Shown here piece by piece: positions 1-8,469 of a DNA stretch of 39,767 bases. Numbering within the stretch: the stretch's first letter is position 1; each line of letters opens with the position of its first letter. The stretch comes from Cytophagaceae bacterium (GTDB taxonomy: Bacteria; Bacteroidota; Bacteroidia; Cytophagales; JAIYAX01). Made by a program: the position numbers and the translations under genes. The DNA lies in assembly GCA_027488815.1 (NCBI GenBank), contig JAIYAX010000016.1, forward strand, positions 1 to 39,767. Reading direction: 5' to 3'. Below the pieces are notes generated by a model, which made no database searches, had not been told where the DNA came from, and worked only from the letters and a program-made list of their open reading frames with translations.

Positions 1-2802
1 TGGAACACCGTAAGCAACAATGGATATTTTCAATTCATTGCTTCTGAAACCAACCGTGAAAGAATGGCAGGGCTTAGCACCACCAATGTAGATGCCAATT
101 TCACCAGTATTCGGTATGCTTTTTATCTGGTAAACAATGGTACCTTAAGGATATACGAACTGGGTGCCGACCGGGGTGGTTTTGGCACCTACGCTACAGG
201 TGACACCCTTCGAATCAGCTATATCAATAATGAGATCCGGTACTCAATAAATGGCAATATTTTGTTTATTAGTGCATTAGTACCAACTCCTACCTTGATT
301 GTGGATGTTTCTTTAAATCAAATTGGAGGGACTATAACCAACGCTGTGGTTTCAAACTTCAATACAGGGGTATTTGTGGCCACTTCAACCAATGCCGGGA
401 CTAATCCAACTTATCTTTGGAAAGTCAATCAGGATACCCTTCAATCCGGAATCTCGCCTAATTTCAGTTTCGGAGGTATTGATTCAAACGATACCATTTC
501 CTGCATTCTTGTTCCTGACTTAGGCGGTTGTAGCACTGTTAGTTACTCTTCTAACCTTGTTTTCAACCGAGAGGTAAGCGTATCAGCTAGCCTTGATTTC
601 CATATCGAAAGTAGTTCGACCAGCAATTGTAATCTGGGGATAGAACAAGTATCATGGACCACTGCAAGTCTGATAAGTGCTGTTGCCAGTAGAAACAATC
701 TTCAGAAATTTTCAAATAATGGCCTCTGGAATTCTGGGGCTTTCTCCAATAACAGTCTGAAAACCAATGGATACCTGGAATTTACTGTCGCAGAAACCAA
801 TACTTTCCGCTGTATAGGGCTAAGTTCTACAAATCCAAATGTTAACTTTAATTCCATACAGTTTGGGATTTATCTTCAGAACAATGCCACTTATTTCGTG
901 ATGGAGTCTGGTGCCACAAGAACAGCTACCCTCCCTTACCTCAGCGGTGATGTGTTTAGGGTAAGTGTGGAGAGTAATGTGGTCAGGTATTATCGTAACC
1001 AGGTTTTAGTTTTCACATCTGCTTTAACTCCGATCTTGCCCTTGTTTGCTGATGCCTCTTTATTCAACGCAAATGCAACTCTAAGCAATGTTCTAATCGC
1101 AAATTTCAACAACCTCAGTTTTCAGGCGATTGCTGTGAATGCAGGTGCTTCGCCTTCCTATCAGTGGAGGATCAATGGAGCAAATAGTGGCACCAACAGT
1201 GCTGCATTCAGTCCGGGCACTCTAGCTCCTAATGATGTTGTTTCATGTGTGCTTAGCCCAAATCTTGGGGGTTGTTTCGTCTCCACTTACCCTTCCAATA
1301 CCATCGTTTACAGAGCTCCCGGTGGAAGCACCACATGGAATGGAAGCTTAAGCAATGCCTGGAACGTACCAGCAAACTGGAGTAATGGCGTGCCTGACCG
1401 CTTTACCTCAGCGGTTATAGCTTCAGGAACCCCAAATAGCCCTTCTGTGAATGTGGAGGCCTCAATATATGATTTAGAACTCAGGTCAGGAGCTTCTTTG
1501 GCAGTTGCAGGAACAAACCGAATGTTGATCCACAGAAACTTTTCCGACAGTGGCACATTTACATCGGGCACAAGCACGATTGTATATGCCGGCTGCCATG
1601 CCTCCGGGGGGATATTCAACAGCACCGGTATTGAAACCTTCTTCAATTTTCAAATGAATTCGACCAACCAACTTACCCTCCAATCCGGAACTTACCGTAT
1701 CTCTAGCGCAGGCACCTTTACAAGAGGCGTACTTAATCAAAATGCCAGTCTGGTGTTCTTGGCTGGTTCCTCTACTTCAGGAGCAAGTTCACTGAGTTAT
1801 GTCAATGGCCAGGTGACCAAAGAAGGCAATACAGCCTTTGTGTTCCCAACCGGAAGTGCTAACCGTCTTGGTCGGATTGCCATTGGAGCCCCTACAGCTG
1901 TTAGCTCATTCAGAGCCCAATACTTTGACTCACCATTTAGCAGTTTTACCCTGGCGACAAGCCCTGCTCCCACTTTAAATAACGTGAGTGCCATCGAACA
2001 TTGGATTCTGGATAGGATTGCCGGTACCGGAAATGCAACTGTTACTTTACATTGGGAGAATGCTCAATTCAGTCAGGTATTGAACTGCACCAATGCAGAC
2101 TTGAGGGTGGCTCGTTTTAATGGAACCGCCTGGGAAAATGCGAATAACACAGTGGTCACAACCGGTGCCTGTACAGGTACTTCCGCCGGAACTATCCGAA
2201 CCAATGCCGCAGTAACAGCCTTTAGCCCTTTCACATTCGGATCACTCACTACTGTGCTAAACCCTTTACCAGTAGAGTTTGCTGATTTCAATTGTAGGAT
2301 TAATGAGACAGGACAGCCGGTCTTAAACTGGATGGTAGCTGTTGAAAAAAATGCAAAAACGTATTTCGTACAACGTTCAGCAGATGGGATGAATTTCAAA
2401 ACCATAGGTACTGTGCTTGCTACCCTTTCCTTTGAGGGAACAAAATCATACGGATTTACCGATCGATCTGCCCCTTCAGGCCTCAACTATTACCGTATAG
2501 CCCATGAAGATCAGCAAGGAGAGAGGCAGTATTCCAGCATCTGTGCTCAGGAGAAGGAACAGGAGCTTAAGTTTTACCCTAACCCGGCATCTAAAGTTTT
2601 AAACCTAAGTCTGCCTTATGCCAATGGAGGTGAGGTTTATTTACTCAATGTGCAGGGAGAAAAAGTGAGGAGCAAGCCGGTTGCTAATGAGACTGAGATC
2701 AATTGGCAGATCGGTGATTTAAGCTCTGGTTTCTACACCCTTATTTATGCTGATCGTCAAGGGATCAGAGCAAAAGAAAAAGTAATCATATTGGCCCCAT
2801 GA
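1..2802 (+). CDS. T9SS type A sorting-domain surface protein (5' end outside window)
   Basis: Large secreted protein, probably a cell-surface or extracellular structural or adhesive protein; no catalytic motif was seen. The frame is open from base 1, and the first 21 codons match an internal repeat, so the ATG at 64 is not the true start and the gene is cut by the window edge. Two repeats of about 210 residues each hold a beta-rich module (around GYLEFTVAETNTFRCIGLSS in the second) followed by an Ig-like module with YLWKVN or YQWRIN and LGGC. After a WNGSLSNAWNVPANW motif a beta-helix-like stretch follows. The last ~80 residues start FYPNPAS and match the T9SS type A sorting domain, so export through the type IX system is expected. 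A strong terminator follows the stop. Function beyond surface export is unknown. Confidence 0.85.
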   Translation, partial: WNTVSNNGYFQFIASETNRERMAGLSTTNVDANFTSIRYAFYLVNNGTLRIYELGADRGGFGTYATGDTLRISYINNEIRYSINGNILFISALVPTPTLIVDVSLNQIGGTITNAVVSNFNTGVFVATSTNAGTNPTYLWKVNQDTLQSGISPNFSFGGIDSNDTISCILVPDLGGCSTVSYSSNLVFNREVSVSASLDFHIESSSTSNCNLGIEQVSWTTASLISAVASRNNLQKFSNNGLWNSGAFSNNSLKTNGYLEFTVAETNTFRCIGLSSTNPNVNFNSIQFGIYLQNNATYFVMESGATRTATLPYLSGDVFRVSVESNVVRYYRNQVLVFTSALTPILPLFADASLFNANATLSNVLIANFNNLSFQAIAVNAGASPSYQWRINGANSGTNSAAFSPGTLAPNDVVSCVLSPNLGGCFVSTYPSNTIVYRAPGGSTTWNGSLSNAWNVPANWSNGVPDRFTSAVIASGTPNSPSVNVEASIYDLELRSGASLAVAGTNRMLIHRNFSDSGTFTSGTSTIVYAGCHASGGIFNSTGIETFFNFQMNSTNQLTLQSGTYRISSAGTFTRGVLNQNASLVFLAGSSTSGASSLSYVNGQVTKEGNTAFVFPTGSANRLGRIAIGAPTAVSSFRAQYFDSPFSSFTLATSPAPTLNNVSAIEHWILDRIAGTGNATVTLHWENAQFSQVLNCTNADLRVARFNGTAWENANNTVVTTGACTGTSAGTIRTNAAVTAFSPFTFGSLTTVLNPLPVEFADFNCRINETGQPVLNWMVAVEKNAKTYFVQRSADGMNFKTIGTVLATLSFEGTKSYGFTDRSAPSGLNYYRIAHEDQQGERQYSSICAQEKEQELKFYPNPASKVLNLSLPYANGGEVYLLNVQGEKVRSKPVANETEINWQIGDLSSGFYTLIYADRQGIRAKEKVIILAP

Positions 2803-2818
2803 TGCAGGTAAAGGACAT

Positions 2819-2847
2819 AAAAAAAGCCCCGTCGGGGCTTTTTTTAT
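2819..2847. terminator. Bidirectional intrinsic terminator
   Basis: The GC-rich arms GCCCCG and CGGGGC form a hairpin with an A-run before and a T-run after, so it can end transcription from both the plus-strand surface-protein gene and the convergent small secreted gene at 2862. Confidence 0.85.
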
Positions 2848-2861
2848 TAAGTAGAGTGCAA

Positions 2862-3071
2862 TTAAAGCGCCTTTTCTTTTTTGTCGTGGCATGACTTGGT
2901 GTCTTTGCCAGCCTCAGCTTTTCCTGCACAAGATTTTGCCTCTTTCGACGCACAGCATGACTTTTCAGACTTGCTCTTCTTAGACTTCTTTTCTTTGTCA
3001 CCACCTCCGGCATACACGGATGTTGATCCTATGAATAGCGCAAGAGCGGCAATGGCTAATACTTTTTTCAT
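2862..3071 (-). CDS. Small secreted Lys/Cys-rich protein
   Basis: Encodes 69 residues. The start is placed at MKKVLAIAALALFIG, because this gives a clear Sec signal peptide ending near SVYAGGG; a longer frame reaching 3125 would bury it and would run past the promoter. The mature part is about 48 residues, almost entirely Lys, Ser, Glu, Ala and Gly with four cysteines (SCC, SCAG, SCHD) and one His, which suggests metal or thiol binding (inference). It is divergent from the RND exporter and has a good Bacteroidota promoter about 16-50 nt upstream. No family was recognised; low-complexity composition makes any assignment weak. Confidence 0.7.
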   Translation of the reverse strand: MKKVLAIAALALFIGSTSVYAGGGDKEKKSKKSKSEKSCCASKEAKSCAGKAEAGKDTKSCHDKKEKAL

Positions 3072-3094
3072 GAAATTAAAATTTTGGTACCACC

Positions 3095-3125
3095 CAAACC
3101 TAACAATAATTATTCCTGTTTGCAA
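3095..3125 (-). promoter_or_regulatory. Bacteroidota-type promoter for the small secreted protein
   Basis: Read on the minus strand: TTG (3125-3123), a 20-nt spacer, then TAGGTTTG (3102-3095), matching TAnnTTTG exactly. Predicted transcription start is about 15 nt before the ATG at 3071. Confidence 0.6.
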
Positions 3126-3134
3126 GAGAGAAGA

Positions 3135-5402
3135 ATGTTAATGAAGAAGAAAATAAGGAAATGGGCCATTTGGGCCATGCGACTGGTTATGTTGCTTACA
3201 GCAGTGCTCGCATTTTCTGCCAGCCAATTAGAGTTGGATTATGATTTTGAAAGCTTCTTTCCGAAAAATGATGAGGAATTGCAAGATTACTTTAACTACA
3301 GAAAAGCTTTTGAAAATGACAACGATTTCATGCTGCTGGGTATCGAGACCCCGGGAAGGTTATTCGACTATGCTTTTCTAAATTCAATCGACTCACTGTG
3401 CGACTCTCTAAGAAGGCTTCCGAATATTCAATGGGTACAATCCATCACAACCTATACCCTTCCGATCATAGGACCCATGTCGCTTAGCCAGGTCCCTTTA
3501 GTACACAGCGGCGATAGTCTCCTTTATGTACAAGACTCCGTCAGACTTTTTAAAGAGCCCGGCATCATCGGAAATCTTGTTTCAACAGATGGGAAGTCCA
3601 TTTGCATTATCCTTAAGCATACTGACATGATGGATAAAGAACCCGGTCAGGTAATGCTTAATGGAGTAGACCGGCTATTGACTCAATTCGGCTTTGCTGA
3701 CGCTCATAAAGCCGGCAAAATATTGGCTCAGGAGACCTATATTTTGAAAATGAGGAATGAACTGATCCTCTTTACCGTCAGCTCATTCCTGCTGGTGGTT
3801 GTTTTCCTCTTTTTCACCTTCCGAACCTGGGCGGGGATCTGGCTTCCGGTACTCATCATCCTCCTGATTGTGATTTGGGTATTGGGTTTTATGCAATGGG
3901 TCGGTGCTAAAGTCAATCTGGTGAGTACCATCATGCCTACCATTATGTTTATCGTCGGAATGAGTGATGTCGTGCATATCCTCAGCAAATACATAGATGA
4001 GTTGAGAATGGGGCTGGGGCGTTTTGAAGCACTCAAAAAGTCGATCAGAGAGGTTGGAATGTCGACCTTTTACACCTCATTGACCACGGCTGTTGGTTTT
4101 TTATCCCTGCTCACAGTAAGCATTGCTCCTATCCGTGAGTTTGGGTTGTTTACCTCTGCGGGGGTACTGTTCGCCTTTGTCATCACTTACGGGCTACTTC
4201 CTGCCTTATTGATCTTACTTCCCAAATCCGCATTCAAAAGCCATTTTACTGATAAAAGCCTCTGGCAAGACATACTCCATCGCTCTTTTTATGAGTTGAT
4301 TCATCATCGGGTAAAAGTGCTGGTTGTATTCAGCCTCATTTCCACGCTCTTATGTGCTGGCATTATATTACTCAAGGTAAACATAACGCTGTTGGACGAT
4401 ATTGATGATGAAGATCCTCTTAAACAGTCTTTCATGTTTTTTGAGAAACAGTTTTCGGGTGTCCGGCCCTTTGAAATGAAAATCACAGTGGTTGATCCTA
4501 AGGCTACATTACTTAGCTATGAGGTGCTTCAGGAAATACAAAAAGTAGACTCTTACCTCAAATCAGAGTATGGGGTTAAATCAGGAATGAGCGTCCTGGA
4601 TTTTGTGAAAGGCCTGAACCGGGCAAGCAATGGAGGAAGCGTGGAAGCTTTCACACTCCCGGAAGACAGCACAGCTTATGATGAGCTGCAAGGAAAGATC
4701 AGTTTTCTAACCAAGATGCCCATGATCAAAACATTTGCAGACAGTACCCGAAGGCTGGGAAGATTTGGTGGACGAACGCAGGACCTTGGAAGCCGATCTT
4801 CAAGAATGAAAAATGAAGCTTTCAAGCAATTTGTAAAAGAAAATACTGACACTACCCTGGTCCAATTTCAAATAACAGGCACCGCCTACCTGCTGGATAA
4901 AAACAACGATAGCCTGGTTTCGAACATGATGAAAGGGCTGGGAATAGGCTGTTTGCTGATTACGATCATTTCCTTGCTCATTTACCGAAACATAGTCGTG
5001 GCACTAATTGCTCTATTGGTCAATATAGTTCCACTTGGAATCATTGCAGGCATTATGGGTTTTGCGTCCATTCCTTTACAGGTAGGCACCAGTATCATAT
5101 TCACCATTGCATTTGGCATAGCGGTGGATGACACTATTCATTTTTTAGGTCGGATGAAAGTGGAGCTTGACAAAGGCAAAAGCCCTATTTATGCCATAAA
5201 AAGGACGTTTATCAGCACCGGGAAAGCTCTGATCATCACCTCTCTTATCTTAATGGCAGGCTTTCTAACCCTCATTTTTTCAGACTTTAACGGTACCTTT
5301 TACATGGGCTTGTTGGTGAGCCTGACGCTGTTTTTTGCATTGTTAGCTGACCTCATCCTTCTCCCTCTGCTTTTGATTCAAGTGCTAAAACGAAAATCAT
5401 GA
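3135..5402 (+). CDS. RND superfamily exporter with two MMPL/SSD modules
   Basis: Inner-membrane proton-driven transporter of the RND superfamily (MMPL/patched-like). Layout: TM1 at about residues 10-30, a periplasmic loop to about 200, TM2-6 at about 205-375, TM7 near 400, a second loop to about 620, and TM8-12 to the C-terminus. The proton-relay motifs are seen in both halves: GMSDVVHIL near residue 274 and GIAVDDTIHFL near residue 661. At about 755 residues and with no membrane-fusion or TolC partner nearby, it resembles lipid or hydrophobic-substrate exporters rather than tripartite drug pumps (inference). ATG at 3135 was chosen; ATG at 3141 is nearly as good, with a GA-rich stretch upstream. 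A longer TTG-initiated frame from 3084 is unlikely. The substrate cannot be told from sequence. Confidence 0.85.
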   Translation: MLMKKKIRKWAIWAMRLVMLLTAVLAFSASQLELDYDFESFFPKNDEELQDYFNYRKAFENDNDFMLLGIETPGRLFDYAFLNSIDSLCDSLRRLPNIQWVQSITTYTLPIIGPMSLSQVPLVHSGDSLLYVQDSVRLFKEPGIIGNLVSTDGKSICIILKHTDMMDKEPGQVMLNGVDRLLTQFGFADAHKAGKILAQETYILKMRNELILFTVSSFLLVVVFLFFTFRTWAGIWLPVLIILLIVIWVLGFMQWVGAKVNLVSTIMPTIMFIVGMSDVVHILSKYIDELRMGLGRFEALKKSIREVGMSTFYTSLTTAVGFLSLLTVSIAPIREFGLFTSAGVLFAFVITYGLLPALLILLPKSAFKSHFTDKSLWQDILHRSFYELIHHRVKVLVVFSLISTLLCAGIILLKVNITLLDDIDDEDPLKQSFMFFEKQFSGVRPFEMKITVVDPKATLLSYEVLQEIQKVDSYLKSEYGVKSGMSVLDFVKGLNRASNGGSVEAFTLPEDSTAYDELQGKISFLTKMPMIKTFADSTRRLGRFGGRTQDLGSRSSRMKNEAFKQFVKENTDTTLVQFQITGTAYLLDKNNDSLVSNMMKGLGIGCLLITIISLLIYRNIVVALIALLVNIVPLGIIAGIMGFASIPLQVGTSIIFTIAFGIAVDDTIHFLGRMKVELDKGKSPIYAIKRTFISTGKALIITSLILMAGFLTLIFSDFNGTFYMGLLVSLTLFFALLADLILLPLLLIQVLKRKS

Positions 5403-5462
5403 CTGTTTGAGGTTTCAAACGGGAGAACTTGGTGGCTTTGAATAAACTTGGACCCAGATGCC

Positions 5463-5493
5463 AAAAAAAAGGGCCTTTGAGGCCCTTAATTTC
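5463..5493. terminator. Bidirectional intrinsic terminator
   Basis: Arms AAGGGCC and GGCCCTT around a TTTGA loop, with an A-run before and a T-rich run after. It sits between the stop of the RND gene and that of the convergent TerB-like gene. Confidence 0.8.
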
Positions 5494-5509
5494 TTTATCA
5501 TTAAGACGA

Positions 5510-5938
5510 TTATAAAAATCCGATAACCTCGGACTTAACTGTTTGCTGAGTTTTTCCCTCTTTGATACCAGCGGCTATCTTTCTGATCAAGATGCCTGAA
5601 GCCGGTTTACGAATTCCAAACTTCACTGCAATTTGCTGGCATAGTTCCATCTCGCTGTCCTCAAGAATACCATCTGCAAGCATCATCTGTACCAGATCAA
5701 AGATCTGATCGAATCGCTCGGAGTTGTTATCCGGGATAACCAATTGATGGGTTTTGGTATTTTTTAAAAGACCAGACAAAGTATCTCTGTCGATGCCATT
5801 CTTGCCGGCGAGCTTCTCAAGAAACTCACGTTCTTTGTCATGCATCGACCCATCACTATTGGCTAAAGCGGCCAAATTGACTAAGTGACTCTTTACTTTC
5901 TTCTTTTCTTTACTTTCGAACAGACTGGAGAAAAACAT
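5510..5938 (-). CDS. TerB-like domain protein
   Basis: 142-residue soluble, mostly helical protein. The pattern LVNLAALANSDGSMHDKEREFL followed by a second acidic helix pair (MMLADGILEDSEMELC) is the TerB/TerB-like fold, in which the two Asp/Glu-rich loops can bind a divalent metal. The role of such stand-alone TerB-like proteins in Bacteroidota is unknown; no tellurite-resistance cluster is present here. It lies 68 nt downstream of the GreA-like gene on the same strand and has its own candidate -7 element, TAACTTTG. Confidence 0.75.
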   Translation of the reverse strand: MFFSSLFESKEKKKVKSHLVNLAALANSDGSMHDKEREFLEKLAGKNGIDRDTLSGLLKNTKTHQLVIPDNNSERFDQIFDLVQMMLADGILEDSEMELCQQIAVKFGIRKPASGILIRKIAAGIKEGKTQQTVKSEVIGFL

Positions 5939-5980
5939 GTGATTGGTACGTATCGTTTTGAATCAGTTGTAAATAAAAGG

Positions 5981-5988
5981 CAAAGTTA
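5981..5988 (-). promoter_or_regulatory. Candidate -7 promoter element (TAnnTTTG)
   Basis: TAACTTTG on the minus strand, 42 nt before the TerB-like ATG, matches the Bacteroidota -7 consensus. No well-spaced -33 TTTG was found (the nearest TTTG is about 24 nt away), so confidence is moderate. Confidence 0.4.
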
Positions 5989-6006
5989 TGAGAATTCATA
6001 CATCCA

Positions 6007-6465
6007 TCAGAACAAATCGGTGATTTTAAACTGACGATCTCTGAAGCTGAAATGCTCTCCAACTTTTTTTCCTGACATGGCCTGATACAGCGGCGTTTGA
6101 GCAGAAATAGCAAAGACAGTCTCTCCCTCGAAAACCAATTGCCCAAGGCTAATGCAGATAAAGTATTTCTGAACCTCTGTCACTACCACAGTGCCGAACT
6201 CAACTTCATGGGGTTCTCGGTTGAGGTCAACCCTCTTAAGCAAAGCAAGAGCACTAACTGCTTCTTCAAACTGCCGGGCATACATATCTCTGTCTTGTTG
6301 CATTTGTTCACGGAACGATTCAAACTTCTCTTCCATCCCACCCTGTTCCTCGTTGGCGCTCTCCTGGGCATCAAGCATGGCCTTACGAGCATTTTCAACT
6401 ACTTTACTTTGCAACTTCAGGCACTCTTCCAGCAGGGCCTTCTTATCGAAACTTCGCTTTGTCAT
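6007..6465 (-). CDS. GreA/GreB-like C-terminal domain protein
   Basis: 152 residues. The N-terminal half (about 8-75) is a charged helical region, likely a coiled coil (ECLKLQSKVVENARKAM; QESANEEQGGMEEKF). The C-terminal half is beta-rich and ends with TPLYQAMSGKKVGEHFSF, which matches the FKBP-like C-terminal domain of transcript-cleavage factors GreA/GreB (compare SPLGxALLGKKVGD). It is therefore probably an RNA-polymerase secondary-channel protein of the GreA-like family found in Bacteroidota, but the N-terminal hairpin is not the canonical acidic-tip one, so cleavage-stimulating activity is uncertain. Homologues are sometimes mislabelled 3-oxoacyl-ACP synthase; nothing in this sequence supports that. 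Confidence 0.65.
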   Translation of the reverse strand: MTKRSFDKKALLEECLKLQSKVVENARKAMLDAQESANEEQGGMEEKFESFREQMQQDRDMYARQFEEAVSALALLKRVDLNREPHEVEFGTVVVTEVQKYFICISLGQLVFEGETVFAISAQTPLYQAMSGKKVGEHFSFRDRQFKITDLF

Positions 6466-6521
6466 AGAAAAAACGTGCGAATATAGTTACTAAATTGTGG
6501 GCCGCTAAACTCGTTACCCAC

Positions 6522-6890
6522 ATGAAGTCAAATCAACCCTTTACTTTTTTTATTGCGCTTGCCTTCTTATTTGCTTTGTCGGCAGCCACTTCAACGATCC
6601 AACTGCTTGATACCAAGCTTGAAATTACAATTAGAAACAGCCTAGGCAATACCGTAGAAGGAGTAGAAGTTACCCTTTATGAAAATGAAAAAAACTACCT
6701 AGAGCAAGCCAACCCTGTAGCCAAACTTGTTACCAATTCAAAAGGGATTGTCCTTTTTGAAAAACTTCGTACCATCCCCTACCATGTTGATGCACGCAAA
6801 GATCTGATGGATAACAGCGAAGGAGGAACCAAAACAGAAGTGATGCAAAAAGGCAAGAAAAACAAAACCACCATCATCATCCTGGAATAA
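6522..6890 (+). CDS. Small secreted transthyretin-like/prealbumin-fold protein
   Basis: 122 residues from the ATG at 6522; a TTG-initiated extension to 6495 would push the signal sequence inward. A signal peptide or anchor (FTFFIALAFLFALSAAT) leads a domain with LEITIRNSLGNTVEGVEVTLYENE, then GIVLFEKL and PYHVDARK. This is the pattern of carboxypeptidase-regulatory or SpaA/CNA-B-like beta-sandwich domains. Likely periplasmic or surface; function unknown. It faces the SPFH gene, with only 2 nt between the two stop codons and no hairpin there, so the two transcripts probably overlap. Confidence 0.65.
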   Translation: MKSNQPFTFFIALAFLFALSAATSTIQLLDTKLEITIRNSLGNTVEGVEVTLYENEKNYLEQANPVAKLVTNSKGIVLFEKLRTIPYHVDARKDLMDNSEGGTKTEVMQKGKKNKTTIIILE

Positions 6891-6892
6891 CG

Positions 6893-7753
6893 CTAGGCTC
6901 CGGCATTTACGATGGGGGTAGTAGACTTTTCGGAGCAAAGCACAACCATCAGGTTGCTTACCATAGCCGCTTTCCGGTCATTATCAAGATGAACGACTTC
7001 CTTTTCAGCCAATCGTTGCAGGGCCATTTCAACCATTCCGACGGCGCCATCTACGATTTTAGTACGAGCGGCAACGATTGCTGAAGCCTGCTGACGTTGT
7101 AGCATCGCCCCTGCGATTTCGGGTGCATACGCAAGGTGGCTTATTCTGGCTTCGATCACATGAATACCTGCCAGCTCAAGCCGTTCGACCAGTTCTTTTT
7201 CCAGCTCATCATTGATGACCTGCCCTCCTCCCCGAAGGGTAATTTTATCGTGCTCGTCTCCGAAATCATCATAACTGTATTTCCCGGCGAGGGAGCGAAC
7301 GGCAGCTTCACTTTGAAGGATAACATAGGCCTTGAAATCATCCACTTCAAAGAGTGCTTTGGCCGTTTCCTTTACCTGCCATACAATCACAGAGGCTATT
7401 TCTACCGGGTTTCCAATTCGGTCGTTTACCTTAATGCGCTCTGAATTGAAATTTCTGGCCCTAAGTGAAATGAGCTTCCTGCTAAAAAACGGGTTGGCCC
7501 AGAAAAATCCGTTTTCTTTCACTGTGCCTTTGTAGGTTCCAAAGAGGACCATGACACGTGCATTGTTGGGCTCAATGATGAAAAAACCGATCATCAACAA
7601 TGAGGCAAGCACACTGAGCGCAATTCCTGCTGCTAATGCTATGGGTGACTCAACGGCGTTTCGGAAAGCTAAAACAATCCCTACGATCATCAACGCCAAT
7701 ACAGTTAACATGACCCAGCCGCTGCCGGGCTTAAAAGTTTGTTCTTTTTGCAT
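6893..7753 (-). CDS. SPFH/band 7 domain protein
   Basis: 286 residues. Two N-terminal hydrophobic segments (about 13-31 and 38-58) anchor it in the inner membrane. They are followed by the SPFH/prohibitin domain: IEPNNARVMVLFGTYKGTV, then FFWANPFF, VNDRIGNPVEIASVIVWQV and the helical tail AGAMLQRQQASAIVAARTKI. Proteins of this family form membrane scaffold oligomers, stomatin/flotillin-like. No NfeD-type partner is adjacent. It lies 75 nt downstream of the oxidase subunit gene on the same strand and could be in the same transcript. Confidence 0.85.
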   Translation of the reverse strand: MQKEQTFKPGSGWVMLTVLALMIVGIVLAFRNAVESPIALAAGIALSVLASLLMIGFFIIEPNNARVMVLFGTYKGTVKENGFFWANPFFSRKLISLRARNFNSERIKVNDRIGNPVEIASVIVWQVKETAKALFEVDDFKAYVILQSEAAVRSLAGKYSYDDFGDEHDKITLRGGGQVINDELEKELVERLELAGIHVIEARISHLAYAPEIAGAMLQRQQASAIVAARTKIVDGAVGMVEMALQRLAEKEVVHLDNDRKAAMVSNLMVVLCSEKSTTPIVNAGA

Positions 7754-7828
7754 CTTACATGAATTTAAAAACCTTCCTCGAAAGCTAAGAAAATCTTCAC
7801 GTATAGGAAGACCATGTTTATGCTGAGG

Positions 7829-8437
7829 CTAGCTGTGAAGGATAAACAGCAGTATAAAAAGGATGAGCCATACCAAATCCAGAAAGTGCAGGTATCTCAC
7901 CACCAGACTGATTCGCATTCGTTCAAACTCATCGGTAAAGTATATAAACTTGCTCACAGGGTCTTGCGCTGACTTATGAATTCGTTTGTAGGCGAACAAC
8001 ACCATCAACAGTCCGCCGATCACATGTAAAGCATGGGCACCTGTTACCACATAAATGTACCCTTGAGAGGCTCTTCCGGTGAAATAAACACCTTGATTTG
8101 CCAAAGCTCTCCAACCAAAATATTGGAGTAGCATGAAAAGCACTAAAGCGGCAGAAAGTCCTGACAAGACATACATCAAAGCAGACAGGTTCTCTTTTTC
8201 AAACCAGGTTTTCATCGGAAGACTTAAAAGCGAACAAGCAATGGCCACTCCCAATGACACGTAGAAATATACAGGCATTTCCAATCCCATATTTCCGGTG
8301 GTTTCGGCGGACTGAATAAATGACCCTATCAAAAAGCTAAAGATGAGGACAGAACTGAAAATTGACAGGTACAGCATGAGATGATACGGATGCATCCGCT
8401 CGATCTGTTCTGTCCAGGTTGACTTTGTACTATTCAT
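7829..8437 (-). CDS. Cytochrome c oxidase subunit III-like protein
   Basis: 202-residue membrane protein with five predicted helices (about 18-40, 55-77, 85-108, 124-146, 180-200). YVVTGAHALHVIGGL matches the subunit III motif (TGxHxxHV) and VRYLHFLDLVWLILFILL the final helix, which fits the short bacterial version of heme-copper oxidase subunit III. It would sit in the inner membrane with catalytic subunits I and II, which are not in this window; it is therefore an orphan subunit or a supernumerary copy. It follows the AbgT-type transporter by 32 nt, so co-transcription is likely. Confidence 0.8.
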   Translation of the reverse strand: MNSTKSTWTEQIERMHPYHLMLYLSIFSSVLIFSFLIGSFIQSAETTGNMGLEMPVYFYVSLGVAIACSLLSLPMKTWFEKENLSALMYVLSGLSAALVLFMLLQYFGWRALANQGVYFTGRASQGYIYVVTGAHALHVIGGLLMVLFAYKRIHKSAQDPVSKFIYFTDEFERMRISLVVRYLHFLDLVWLILFILLFILHS

Positions 8438-8469
8438 TGCTAATGACAGTACAACAGCTTATTGCTGCC

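Noticed and set aside
3084-3134. Upstream TTG-initiated extension of the RND gene
   Set aside because: It would place 17 polar residues before the first membrane helix and overlap the divergent promoter; ATGs at 3135 and 3141 fit better.
6495-6521. TTG start for the small secreted protein upstream of 6522
   Set aside because: The ATG at 6522 puts the hydrophobic signal at the right distance from the N-terminus.
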